Shown here: one piece after another, positions 17,583 through 25,828 of the stretch
Layout of the letters: every line of letters begins with the position of its first letter
How positions within the stretch are numbered: the first letter of the stretch is position 1
Assembly (NCBI RefSeq): GCF_030167925.1
Contig: NZ_JASKUT010000001.1
Location: 1,922,001-1,986,000 of the forward strand
Direction of reading: 5' to 3'
DNA length: 64,000 nucleotides
Source of the DNA: Paenibacillus silviterrae
Lineage (GTDB): Bacteria > Bacillota > Bacilli > Paenibacillales > NBRC-103111
Notes under the pieces: generated by a model
The model's input: the letters and a program-made list of their open reading frames with translations, nothing else
Told to the model about the DNA's origin: nothing
Databases searched by the model: none
Program-made: the position numbers and the translations under genes

Positions 17583-18263
17583 CTACTTCCCTCCACCGAC
17601 GTGACTGCGGCATAAGGAAAGGATGCGCTCCACCACTTCCGGAATGGACAAGTCCGAAGTATCAATCAGTACGGCGTCGACGGCTTTGACGAGTGGCGAC
17701 ACCTCACGCTGTTCATCCATTCGGTCTCTTTCCGCAATTTCCTTCTCCAGCTTCTCGATCGAGGCGCCAGGCTGACTATCGCGAATCTCCAGAAAGCGTC
17801 GTTCCGCACGAATCCTCACACTTGCCGTCAAAAACACCTTCACTTCCGCATTCGGGAGCACATGGCTTCCGATATCACGGCCGTCCATGACAACACCCTT
17901 ATGCTTGGCCATGTCCTTCTGCTTCGCGGTAAGAATTTCTCGAATCTCCCCGATCGAAGCGATGCGGGACACATTGCCCGTTACTTCAGCCGAACGAATT
18001 TGTCCGGTTACCTCCTCGCCGTTCACATAGACCAGTTGGCCGCGGTCTCCCGGTGCAAGCCGTATGTCCATCCGCCGTGCCGCGGCAATCATCTCCGCCG
18101 TTTGATCCGGAGCCAGGCCCTCCTCCATGATTTTCCATGTCACTGCCCTGTACATAGCTCCTGTGTCCACATAGACAAAACCAAGTGCTTCGGCAACGAG
18201 ACGGGCGATCGTGCTCTTCCCGGCGCCTGCAGGGCCGTCGATTGCGATGTTAAATTTTTCCAA
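17583..18263 (-). CDS. cmk: (d)CMP kinase
   Basis: A 226-aa cytidylate kinase. P-loop GPAGAGKST at residues 10-18, then YVDTGAMYRAVTW (CMP binding) and VVMDGRDIGSHVLPNA, all cmk signatures. It is the first gene of a probable cmk-plsC-ypfD unit: plsC starts one base after its stop. A SigA-type promoter with TATAAT lies about 70-100 bases upstream. Confidence 0.96.
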   Translation of the reverse strand: MEKFNIAIDGPAGAGKSTIARLVAEALGFVYVDTGAMYRAVTWKIMEEGLAPDQTAEMIAAARRMDIRLAPGDRGQLVYVNGEEVTGQIRSAEVTGNVSRIASIGEIREILTAKQKDMAKHKGVVMDGRDIGSHVLPNAEVKVFLTASVRIRAERRFLEIRDSQPGASIEKLEKEIAERDRMDEQREVSPLVKAVDAVLIDTSDLSIPEVVERILSLCRSHVGGGK

Positions 18264-18331
18264 GATGTGGCCTCCTACACGATGATCAAGCGAGTCGGCA
18301 CCTAAGTGTCCTACAGCCTCGAACGTTGAAA

Positions 18332-18361
18332 ATTATACCATAAGCGCAGGAAGGAATGCAA
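18332..18361 (-). promoter_or_regulatory. SigA-type promoter of cmk
   Basis: TTGCAT, 18 bases, TATAAT on the minus strand; TGG before the -10 box resembles an extended -10. Confidence 0.55.
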
Positions 18362-18375
18362 AACCTGCGTCGGTC

Positions 18376-18621
18376 CTATTTCCCGTCCGATCCGAGTGCC
18401 TTCGACTCGCTGTAAAGCTTGCCTTCCAGCTGCTCCACCTTTACCATGACATACCGGATTTGCGGATGCTGCAGCAGCAGCTGGGAGAGCATGAGCGCAC
18501 ACAAAAGTGCGGACACAAGGATGATCAATACCTTCTCCACTCGCGCGGAGAACCGTATGAACAGATCCTCGTACCCGCTTTTACCTGCTTCTCCAGCCTT
18601 ATGGTCCTCCATGGAAAACAC
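18376..18621 (-). CDS. YpfB-like small membrane protein
   Basis: About 81 aa (or 78 if the ATG at MEDHKAG is used). One transmembrane helix (LIILVSALLCALMLSQLLL) near residues 32-50 with a short soluble C-terminus. Its position between cmk and the PilZ gene equals that of ypfB in B. subtilis. Function unknown. Confidence 0.6.
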   Translation of the reverse strand: MFSMEDHKAGEAGKSGYEDLFIRFSARVEKVLIILVSALLCALMLSQLLLQHPQIRYVMVKVEQLEGKLYSESKALGSDGK

Positions 18622-18672
18622 CCATTCCTAATTTTGGAAGGTAGTGTGTCCTCGTAGGACGAATACTATGCA

Positions 18673-19341
18673 TTATCTTTTACGGAAATCAAGCTGACGT
18701 TCAAAGCAGTACCGGATAATCTTCTGGCGGTCCCGGTCCGTAATGTCGGTAAAGCGCATCATCACCTGGTTTTTACCGCTTTCCAGCTGCTTGATACGAA
18801 CAATTTCACTCTTGAACGGAACGTGCTCAATCTGTCCGTTCTTAAACGGAATGAGCAGCCAGCAGGCTACGAACATGCCCGAAGCAAGCGGAATGTGCCC
18901 TTCACTAAGGAATGAAATTCCACCGCCCCCAACATCGTCCGTAAGGGAGACCAACTGGAGCTGCTCCGAATATTTGACTGCGATCTCCAGCTCCGCCGGC
19001 ACCCGGAGGAAGTTTCTCCGCTGTACCTTTGTAATGGCATCGGGCTCAGGTTTCTTGATAAGAACGAGACGGACGACATCATCCGAAAATCCCATGACAG
19101 AGGAAGTGAAATAGTTCTTTACGCCTCCGTCCGTAATGAAATAAATCGACATTTCATCGCCTTGGTACAGCCGTTTCAGCTTTCCTGTTTTCTCGCTGAG
19201 CGGCACTTCCATGCTAATATATGTGTCGGACACATCGGCAATCCGGGATTTGTATACTTCCTTTGCCTCTTCTTCGTCAATGGAATTGACTTGTATGTAT
19301 AGAATTTGATTCACTTTGGGAAGCAAATCCGGCACCTCCAA
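18673..19341 (-). CDS. ypfA: PilZ-domain flagellar brake protein (YpfA/DgrA-like)
   Basis: About 222 aa: an N-terminal YcgR-like beta domain (residues 1-100) and a C-terminal PilZ domain. The c-di-GMP arginine motif is present as QRRNFLRVP. The second motif, usually DxSxxG, reads DDVGGGGISF, with Gly in place of Ser. In B. subtilis the homologue slows flagella when c-di-GMP is high. Located between ypfB and ypeB as in B. subtilis. Confidence 0.88.
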   Translation of the reverse strand: MEVPDLLPKVNQILYIQVNSIDEEEAKEVYKSRIADVSDTYISMEVPLSEKTGKLKRLYQGDEMSIYFITDGGVKNYFTSSVMGFSDDVVRLVLIKKPEPDAITKVQRRNFLRVPAELEIAVKYSEQLQLVSLTDDVGGGGISFLSEGHIPLASGMFVACWLLIPFKNGQIEHVPFKSEIVRIKQLESGKNQVMMRFTDITDRDRQKIIRYCFERQLDFRKR

Positions 19342-19419
19342 TTAGTTCAAAAGACTTATGCTTCATTATAGCATGTCGTGTCGATATGGGAAGCATAAAT
19401 ATGCACGCTTTTATTCGGC

Positions 19420-19456
19420 AAAAAAAAGAAGAGAGCCCTCATCAGGCCCTCTTCTT
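19420..19456 (-). terminator. Terminator of ypeB
   Basis: Stem AAGAAGAG.GGCC/GGGC.TCTCTTCTT followed by eight T on the minus strand, four bases after the ypeB stop. Confidence 0.82.
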
Positions 19457-19459
19457 GTT

Positions 19460-20815
19460 TCAGCCGGATACCTGTTTCTGGGCTTCCGGCAATTGGTCGA
19501 TTTTCTCCTCTGCTCCCGTTTCCGCATTGACGTAAACCCGGTAGCTGCTTCCGTTCACGCGTCCGATAAACTGATAGCAGTGAACCTCTTCATCAATGTC
19601 ATTACGGATCAACGCCTGGCTCACGCTTTCCACTTGGAAGCTCGGATTCAACGTTTTCTTTGCTTCTTCGGCCGACAGCTTCGGTGTCTTCAGCTGCCGA
19701 TCCTTATTTTCAAATACGTAATCCGTTGCTTGCAGGCCGGTAACCTCGCCGTTGTCCAGCGCCACCTTGACGGCTACCTTTTCCAGATAGTTAATCACAT
19801 CGTTTTTGCGCGTCGCGAAGGTAATGTTAGCTACATTCGAATATTCATCGTAGCTGACCGGAGTCATGTCCTTATAGCCGTGCGAGTCCAGGAATTGCGC
19901 TGCAATATCTCTAGCTCTGCGCACGTCAACCGTCTTGCTCGGAACATCTCGCGAAGCGGAGAACCATAGAAGCTGTCCTCCCTTTTTGGCAAAATCCATA
20001 TGAATTCCGTCATGGGTGTTATCCTTAGCCGTTGAAACCGAGAAGGATTGATATTCCGTCCCTCCACCGTTCTCAATCACGTTCATGCCTGACGTATCGG
20101 TAACGCCAAGAAACTGAGCGGCCTTCTGCCGAACCTCTTCCGCCGTCATTTCAGAACCGCTTAGCGTGTTCACATCGTGTTTACGATACATGCTAAGAAT
20201 GGCGGGGCTCCATTGAAGCTCCCGGTATTCCTGAACGTTCTTCTCTACCGTTTGGAAGCCGTCGATAATCGCGTTATCATAGGGCTCCTTCTGGGTAGCC
20301 AGGGCAAGCTCTACGTCCATCCAGCGCAGATTGCTTTGCAGCACCTTGGATTGCAGCCCCCGAAGCTCTTCGGATAATTGCCCGGAGTACTCGTAGAGCG
20401 AATGGAGGTTTTTCATTTCCTGGTCATCCAAAGGCTGCTTGGACAAGTCCCTTACGGCCGCGCGGTACGAGAAGGTTGCTATGTTCGCCAAAAATTCCTG
20501 CGTCTTGTTGAAAGGCATCAGGGTCAACGGCAGCTGTGTAATCTCGCCTTGAGCTTGACTTGTGATCCGCCAGACGTTGATCAGACCTTTCTTGTAAGCG
20601 TCGTGCGTGGTGGAGTTAACAGCCAGTGTGTTCCCTAGCTCTGTATGCAGCTTGTCCATATGGAAGGACAAGTCATGGAAGGCACGCTGGTACTGATTTT
20701 CCGCCTTGATCAATACGGAGTTCTTCTCCTGGTGCTCCAGATATCCCCAGATTCCTGTGCCGATGAGCGCGACCAGCAGGAATGGAAACATGACGATGCT
20801 TAGCCTTTTGTACAT
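19460..20815 (-). CDS. ypeB: Germination protein YpeB
   Basis: About 451 aa with one N-terminal membrane helix (IVMFPFLLVALIGTGIWGYL), a helical region and C-terminal PepSY-like repeats (for example VRRARDIAAQFLDSHGYKD and VRVYVN-type strands). YpeB protects and localises the cortex-lytic enzyme SleB in the spore. The ATG at MYKRLS fits the family start. In B. subtilis sleB lies directly upstream; here a 52-aa zinc-ribbon ORF and prsW do, so SleB must be elsewhere or absent. Confidence 0.9.
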   Translation of the reverse strand: MYKRLSIVMFPFLLVALIGTGIWGYLEHQEKNSVLIKAENQYQRAFHDLSFHMDKLHTELGNTLAVNSTTHDAYKKGLINVWRITSQAQGEITQLPLTLMPFNKTQEFLANIATFSYRAAVRDLSKQPLDDQEMKNLHSLYEYSGQLSEELRGLQSKVLQSNLRWMDVELALATQKEPYDNAIIDGFQTVEKNVQEYRELQWSPAILSMYRKHDVNTLSGSEMTAEEVRQKAAQFLGVTDTSGMNVIENGGGTEYQSFSVSTAKDNTHDGIHMDFAKKGGQLLWFSASRDVPSKTVDVRRARDIAAQFLDSHGYKDMTPVSYDEYSNVANITFATRKNDVINYLEKVAVKVALDNGEVTGLQATDYVFENKDRQLKTPKLSAEEAKKTLNPSFQVESVSQALIRNDIDEEVHCYQFIGRVNGSSYRVYVNAETGAEEKIDQLPEAQKQVSG

Positions 20816-20891
20816 GTTCGTGAAATCTCCCTTCATCAGCAAAACTTGGGCTTAGTTTACGCTTGAGGGGGAATTCTTTATACCATTCTAC

Positions 20892-20919
20892 AAAAAAAGC
20901 CGGCCATTTGGGCCAGCTT
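20892..20919 (-). terminator. Terminator after the zinc-ribbon ORF
   Basis: Nine-pair stem AAGCTGGCC/GGCCGGCTT, loop CAAAT, then seven T on the minus strand, 12 bases after the stop of the 52-aa ORF. Confidence 0.88.
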
Positions 20920-20930
20920 GATGTTATGTC

Positions 20931-21089
20931 TTACATTTCATTGGTCTCCCAATCAAAATCCTTGTCATTATTACAGATGCATTGCTTAAACCCCGTATCG
21001 ATTTTCCCCTTCTCCCGCTTCCCCTTCAGGATGAAACGCTCGCCGCAAGCTCTGCAGCGAATGGTTACCTTCACCCGATTGCTGATCAT
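20931..21089 (-). CDS. Small zinc-ribbon-like protein, 52 aa
   Basis: Short open frame with ATG eight bases after GGAGGG and its own terminator downstream, which supports real expression. The product is basic and holds four Cys: RCRACGERF (CX2C) and KQCICNN (CXC), a possible zinc-binding pair. The C-terminus is acidic (NDKDFDWETNEM). I do not recognise the family. It lies between ypeB and prsW, where B. subtilis has sleB. A GTG one codon earlier is an alternative start. Confidence 0.72.
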   Translation of the reverse strand: MISNRVKVTIRCRACGERFILKGKREKGKIDTGFKQCICNNDKDFDWETNEM

Positions 21090-21143
21090 CACCGTTTCCC
21101 TCCAACATGTTGCTGTCCTTATCCTTCATTATAGACAGCGATG

Positions 21144-21833
21144 TCAGATTTTAACCTGATCTTCCCGGGTTACCATACGAAGCGGCGATCTTGAATTCGC
21201 GCGATTTACTTTCCAGAGGCTTCTAAACCAAAGGAAAGCCATCAATGGGAGCATAAACAAAGCCCAATACGTTTGTACGGAGAGCAAAATGAAATCGAAT
21301 ACCCCGTGCCAAAAGACCGGGATGAAGATGGATAAAAGCAAGTATTTGCCCGTCTGATTCGTGAACTTCGCTTTGCCTAAATGGTATCCCATGATGACGC
21401 CAAACATCGCGTGTCCCGAAACCGGAAGCAGTGCTCTCATCAGTAAGGAAGAGAAGGTGGTTTGCTCCATGAACGCATAAAACACGTTCTCCACCGTAGC
21501 AAAGCCAAGCGATACGGTAACCGCGTAAACAATGCCGTCGTATGGCTCATCGAAGGATGCATGCTTATAAATCAGCAAGTACAACAGAAGCCATTTAAAA
21601 AATTCCTCAAAGCCGGAGGAAAGTACAAAGGAATATAAAAACGGATGGCTTCCCAGCACTTCAAAGAACGTATGCTGAAGCACCATCACGGGAAACACAA
21701 GCAGCATCCCGAGGACGAACATCTTGGCGACCAAAGCAATCGGCTCGGTATCGTAGCGGTCCTTTAAATAGAAATAAGACAGCAGAGCGATTCCGGGCGC
21801 TACCGCGGCCGTGAGTAATGATAGTACGCTCAT
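21144..21833 (-). CDS. prsW: PrsW-type intramembrane protease
   Basis: A 229-aa protein with about eight membrane helices. The PrsW family motifs are clear: SGFEEFFKW (EExxK), ATVENVFYA, PVSGHAMFGVIMGY and FWHGVFDF, which supply the glutamate and histidine residues of the active site. In B. subtilis PrsW starts cleavage of the RsiW anti-sigma factor. AGGAGGGGG precedes the ATG. It lies downstream of gudB, separated by a long hairpin element. Confidence 0.93.
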   Translation of the reverse strand: MSVLSLLTAAVAPGIALLSYFYLKDRYDTEPIALVAKMFVLGMLLVFPVMVLQHTFFEVLGSHPFLYSFVLSSGFEEFFKWLLLYLLIYKHASFDEPYDGIVYAVTVSLGFATVENVFYAFMEQTTFSSLLMRALLPVSGHAMFGVIMGYHLGKAKFTNQTGKYLLLSIFIPVFWHGVFDFILLSVQTYWALFMLPLMAFLWFRSLWKVNRANSRSPLRMVTREDQVKI

Positions 21834-21851
21834 CTGTCCCCCTCCTATCCG

Positions 21852-22046
21852 GGTTTGAGATATAATAATTTTTCATTTTCGCTTTGTACGTTCCGTACAG
21901 CTATTTTGCCTCCGGCCGCTCTTGAAATGGAGTTCCATTGAACTTACCTGTCGGTAATAACTCCATTTCAAAGGCGGCTCGTAAACTCTACGGCAAAACA
22001 CTGTACTACACTAATAAACGCTAATGAAAAAAATAAATCTCAAACC
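21852..22046 (-). repeat. Long intercistronic hairpin element, copy 1
   Basis: An imperfect inverted repeat of about 195 bases fills the gap between the gudB stop and the prsW ribosome binding site. Outer arms pair GTTTGAGAT/ATCTCAAAC, GTACAG/CTGTAC and TTTTGCC/GGCAAAA. The inner arms, 21922-21934 and 21959-21971, match perfectly over 13 bases, with a small TTACC/GGTAA hairpin at the tip. Between the inner and outer stems lies a core (21909-21926 and 21967-21991) shared with copy 2: CTCCGGCCGCT on one side and AAAGGCGG..CGTAAACTC on the other. No protein is encoded. Likely a structured RNA; function unknown. Confidence 0.8.
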
Positions 22047-22059
22047 TAGCCGTTATATA

Positions 22060-23304
22060 TTAGACCCAACCCCTAAATCGGGCGGCCTCCGCCATCTTGC
22101 GGACACCGACCATATAGGCGGCCAAGCGCATGTCGACATTTCTTGTCATGTGAACATTATAAACATTCTCGAACCCTTTTTCCATCATTTCTTGCAGCCT
22201 GGTATGCACTTCCGCTTCCGTCCAGTAATACCCTTGGTTATTTTGCACCCATTCAAAGTAGGAGACCACTACCCCCCCGGCGCTGGCCAAGACGTCGGGA
22301 ACAAGCAGAATACCCCGTTCCGTCAGCATTCGGGTTGCCTCGAGGGTTGTCGGGCCGTTAGCGGCTTCGACGATAATAGGAGCCTTGATTCGGTCGGCAT
22401 TCTCCGACGTAATCTGATTCTCAATGGCGGCCGGTACCAGAATGTCGCATTCCTGCTCCAGCAGCTCTTGATTGGTGATCGTATTCTTGAACAGCTTCGT
22501 CACCGTCCCGAAGGAATCCCGGCGATCCAGCAAATATTCAATATCCAGTCCGTTCGGATCGTACAGAGCGCCATAGACATCAGAAATCCCGCAAACCTTC
22601 GCTCCCGCATCCTGCATGAATTTCGCCAGATAGCTGCCTGCGTTGCCGAAGCCTTGGATAACAACCCGAGCATCCTTCAGCGGAATCCCCTTTTTCTTTA
22701 GGGCCTGATCGATCATGATGGTAACTCCTTTGGCTGTAGCCGTTTCCCGGCCATGAGAGCCCCCAAGCACAATCGGCTTTCCTGTAATGAAGCCCGGCGC
22801 GTCAAACTCGCGGATGCGGCTGTACTCATCCATCATCCAAGCCATGATCTGCGAGTTGGTCATGACATCCGGCGCGGGGATATCCTTCGATGGTCCGACA
22901 ATTTGGCTGATCGCCCGTACATAGCCGCGACTTAGGCGCTCCAGCTCGCGGAAGGACATCTGCCTAGGGTCGCATATAATACCGCCCTTCCCGCCTCCGT
23001 AGGGAAGATCCACAATGCCGCATTTCAAGCTCATCCAAATCGATAGCGCTTTGACCTCATCCTCGTTTACATCCGGGTGAAACCGGACGCCTCCCTTGGT
23101 CGGCCCCACCGCATCGTTATGCTGGGCCCGGTAGCCGGTAAAAACGCGAACCGTATCATCATCCATACGGATAGGGATCCGGACCGTTAATACGCGCATC
23201 GGCTCCTTCAGCAAATCTATCATCGCCTGGGTATAGCCGAGCTTGGTCAACGCCTGTTCAATGATCAACTGTGTTGAGTGCAGGACATTTAGATTTTCCG
23301 TCAT
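22060..23304 (-). CDS. gudB: NAD-dependent glutamate dehydrogenase
   Basis: A 414-aa Glu/Leu/Phe/Val dehydrogenase. Signatures: GGVRFHPDVNEDEVKALS, LPYGGGKGGI with the catalytic Lys, and QGFGNAGSYLAKFM (NAD-binding GxGxxG-like). Degrades glutamate to 2-oxoglutarate and ammonia. No duplication near the active site like that of the cryptic B. subtilis gudB is apparent, so the enzyme should be active. The neighbourhood (prsW, mecA-type adaptor) matches gudB rather than rocG. ATG with AAAGGATG upstream. Confidence 0.93.
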   Translation of the reverse strand: MTENLNVLHSTQLIIEQALTKLGYTQAMIDLLKEPMRVLTVRIPIRMDDDTVRVFTGYRAQHNDAVGPTKGGVRFHPDVNEDEVKALSIWMSLKCGIVDLPYGGGKGGIICDPRQMSFRELERLSRGYVRAISQIVGPSKDIPAPDVMTNSQIMAWMMDEYSRIREFDAPGFITGKPIVLGGSHGRETATAKGVTIMIDQALKKKGIPLKDARVVIQGFGNAGSYLAKFMQDAGAKVCGISDVYGALYDPNGLDIEYLLDRRDSFGTVTKLFKNTITNQELLEQECDILVPAAIENQITSENADRIKAPIIVEAANGPTTLEATRMLTERGILLVPDVLASAGGVVVSYFEWVQNNQGYYWTEAEVHTRLQEMMEKGFENVYNVHMTRNVDMRLAAYMVGVRKMAEAARFRGWV

Positions 23305-23352
23305 CAGAGCACATCCTTTGCTGGGAAGGGTTGGTCTTCTACTAGCTTTTGC

Positions 23353-24885
23353 TTACTGCTCTCCGGTTATTTCCGTCTCCGACTTCAGCTCTGCAAACAG
23401 TGCTTTTTCATCGTAAAATCGTAACGGAATGCATGCCAGTGTTCCATTGCGATGTTTCACTAAATCCAAGGCTGCATTCGGCTCCGATTGTTGCTTCGTT
23501 GCCTCCAGCGCCCTCAAGTGCATGATAACGTCCGCTGAGGCTTCCACTCCATCCGGCAAACGTTCCTCTCCGAGCTCCGCCGGAATGGCGGCGATAACCG
23601 CCGCTCCATTCTCGCGGGACCATTGCTTGAGCGTATAAGCGAGCAGCGTTTGCCTCTCCTGCCAGCTCCGCGTTGTTCCAAGCAGCTCAGCCGCGGGAAT
23701 GCGCTGCAAATGATCGATAAACACAACGGGTGTCTTACCTACAAGCACGGCAATTTGTTCGATGGAGGCGAACACTTTATCTAAGGTCGTATCCAGAGAG
23801 CATTCCAATGTCCAAAGCATTTTGCTGATGTGAACATAGGTTTTATTCGCTTCATTAATCGCATCCGGCTCCACTTTGCCGCTAAGAACCTTCTGCGGCT
23901 CGATGCCGGCTAGGCGGGCAATGCTGCGAGCCCACAGCTCGAAGCCGGTCATATCCCATGAAACATAGACAACAGGTGTCTGCTCGCCGGCCATGTGGTC
24001 GGCGATTTGCTTCATCAGCATGCTTTTGCCGGTGGAAGCCCCGCCGACGATAAAATACAGGCCCGTGCGAAAGCCGCCGTACAACGTCTCATCCAAACTC
24101 TTGAATCCGCTTGGAATACCCGACACCTGACCACGGTAACGCTTCATATATTCTTCAGTATACACCGTAATATTCTTCACATCGGGAGCGATGGGAACCA
24201 GCAGCGTCTCCTCCATCGTCTGATTCAACATCTGCATGAAGGTATCCAGCGGATTTTGGACACGTACGAAAAAGTCGTTTACATCGCGAATGCTTTCCGG
24301 AAGATTGACAATGTAAGTTTCCTTTGCCGATTCCTGCAGCATCGTTTGTATTCTTACACTTTCCCGCCTGCCTAATTCATCATTCCCCAAACAGATAAAT
24401 ACGCGCTTATCCTTGAGCCGCTGGGCATGCCATTCCTTGAAGGTAAGCCAGTAAGGCACGCAAACCGCAGGAAGCCTGGATTGGCTTAAGCTTAAGACAT
24501 CGAAAACCCCGTTGCATAAGATGACATCCTCGGTTTCCTCAAGTATCTCTTCATTGAACATGATGTCCTCCATGCCGAGTAGCGCTTTGTATTTCGGCTC
24601 CCGGTGATCGACGGATCGGCCGACCATATCCACAGTTACTCCTTCGGCATTGGTAACAGGTATAATGACGCGATTCTCGAAAAAGTCTCCCAGCTTATTC
24701 GGATATACGATAAATCCAATTTTGCCTGGATCAAAGCCGATCCGGTAATTTTCGATCGTTTCTTGCTCAATGCCCCTTTTTTGCAAATAAAAAAACGCTT
24801 CGTCGTGAAGCTGTTTCTGGTAGTAAGCTACCATTTCCTCTAAATCAAGCGAAGACTTCGCAGCCCCCATATTCATTGCCGACAT
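23353..24885 (-). CDS. DnaB-like ATPase with degenerate primase (TOPRIM) N-terminus
   Basis: A 510-aa two-part protein. Residues about 30-210 follow the DnaG catalytic core: YLQKRGIEQETIENYRIG, FFENRVIIPV, REPKYKALL, then the TOPRIM strands VILCNGVFDV and FICLGNDELG. The catalytic Glu of the usual EGxxD is Asn125 and the first Asp of DxD is Gly167, so primase activity is unlikely. Residues about 250-490 are a DnaB/RecA-type ATPase: Walker A GGASTGKS (281-288), Walker B VVFIDHLQRI (Asp391) and the DnaB-like KHRNG near 478. No zinc ribbon. It resembles a reduced Twinkle/T7 gp4 arrangement, but its neighbours are housekeeping genes. Confidence 0.75.
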   Translation of the reverse strand: MSAMNMGAAKSSLDLEEMVAYYQKQLHDEAFFYLQKRGIEQETIENYRIGFDPGKIGFIVYPNKLGDFFENRVIIPVTNAEGVTVDMVGRSVDHREPKYKALLGMEDIMFNEEILEETEDVILCNGVFDVLSLSQSRLPAVCVPYWLTFKEWHAQRLKDKRVFICLGNDELGRRESVRIQTMLQESAKETYIVNLPESIRDVNDFFVRVQNPLDTFMQMLNQTMEETLLVPIAPDVKNITVYTEEYMKRYRGQVSGIPSGFKSLDETLYGGFRTGLYFIVGGASTGKSMLMKQIADHMAGEQTPVVYVSWDMTGFELWARSIARLAGIEPQKVLSGKVEPDAINEANKTYVHISKMLWTLECSLDTTLDKVFASIEQIAVLVGKTPVVFIDHLQRIPAAELLGTTRSWQERQTLLAYTLKQWSRENGAAVIAAIPAELGEERLPDGVEASADVIMHLRALEATKQQSEPNAALDLVKHRNGTLACIPLRFYDEKALFAELKSETEITGEQ

Positions 24886-24931
24886 CCGCTATTCCCCCCA
24901 ATACATCTCCCAGAACGCCCAACTTGGCGAT

Positions 24932-24971
24932 AAAAAAAGCATCCGCAAAAACAAATGTTTTTGAGAATGCT
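24932..24971 (-). terminator. Terminator of the MecA-family gene
   Basis: Stem AAGCAT..CAAAAAC/GTTTTTG..ATGCTT with loop ATTT and seven T on the minus strand. Confidence 0.82.
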
Positions 24972-25002
24972 TATTACCCTAATCGCAGCTTGTTCTAAAC
25001 GT

Positions 25003-25605
25003 TTATTTGAAGCTTGCGCACAGTACCTTTACTGCGTCGGATGCGATGACGGTTTTCCCGTATTCCTCAAGAACGGCATGCGTAACGGAGGTCGCTTCAC
25101 CAAACTCCGACAGGATCGCTACTACGCTTTGAAGACGATTCTCATCCATCTCGACTGCATCCAGATGCAAAATCCATTTGTTCTTATAAGAGAACAGCGT
25201 TCCCCCATCGATCAACAACGGATTGACCACCTTGGCCATGCGAAGCAAATCTTCAAAATCATGGAACGCATACGTGATCTCGTCGGTTTCATCCATCGTG
25301 ACTTCGAGCTCGTAAACATCCTCCATCTCATCCTCCAAGGCGTCCTCGGCATGAGAGAAGTTCATATTCCCGCGTGTAACGATGACAACCATTCCTTGAG
25401 CCGGCATAGCCAATACTTCCACGGCAAGGGGTCCGCTTGCGTCAAAGCCAAGTTCCGTATAGGCTTGGTCCATCATCTCACTGAACAATTCATGAACCTT
25501 GGGAATTTCTCTCCACATGTCATCCTTTTGAATGCCTCGTTCCGTTAAGTCATCGAATGTGAGGAAAATCCGTATCTTGTCTTGACTTAAACGCTCCATT
25601 TTCAT
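25003..25605 (-). CDS. MecA/YpbH family adaptor protein
   Basis: About 200 aa. N-terminal MKMERLSQDKIRIFLTFDDL and DDLTERGIQKDDMW are the MecA target-binding domain; an acidic linker (EDALEDEMEDVYELE) joins the C-terminal ClpC-binding domain. MecA-type adaptors deliver proteins such as ComK to ClpCP. The location two genes from gudB equals that of ypbH (mecB) in B. subtilis, so that paralogue is the likely identity. ATG chosen for GGGAGG eight bases upstream. Confidence 0.87.
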   Translation of the reverse strand: MKMERLSQDKIRIFLTFDDLTERGIQKDDMWREIPKVHELFSEMMDQAYTELGFDASGPLAVEVLAMPAQGMVVIVTRGNMNFSHAEDALEDEMEDVYELEVTMDETDEITYAFHDFEDLLRMAKVVNPLLIDGGTLFSYKNKWILHLDAVEMDENRLQSVVAILSEFGEATSVTHAVLEEYGKTVIASDAVKVLCASFK

Positions 25606-25770
25606 ACTGGATTCCTCCCTTACCGACTGTAATAACAGCTTATGAAGTTGAGTCAAAAAGGTGAGCTATGTCTGTTAAAGACCAAAGCAAAATAACCAAT
25701 GAAACAGCTTGTATTCAATTATATGACTATTATATCACATATTAATCAGAAAAGAACGGGTTTTACCCGG

Positions 25771-25813
25771 AAAAAACAAAAAGACACAGCCGCCCAAAGA
25801 GCGAATGTGCCTT
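25771..25813 (-). terminator. Terminator of the YtxH-like gene
   Basis: Stem AAGGCACA/TGTGTCTT with an inner CGC/GCG, then TTTTTG and more T on the minus strand, 16 bases after the stop. Confidence 0.72.
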
Positions 25814-25828
25814 CATGAAATGCAGATG

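Noticed and set aside
21852-22046. Hammerhead or other known self-cleaving ribozyme in the hairpin core
   Set aside because: No CUGAUGA/GAAA or other ribozyme consensus could be read in either orientation.
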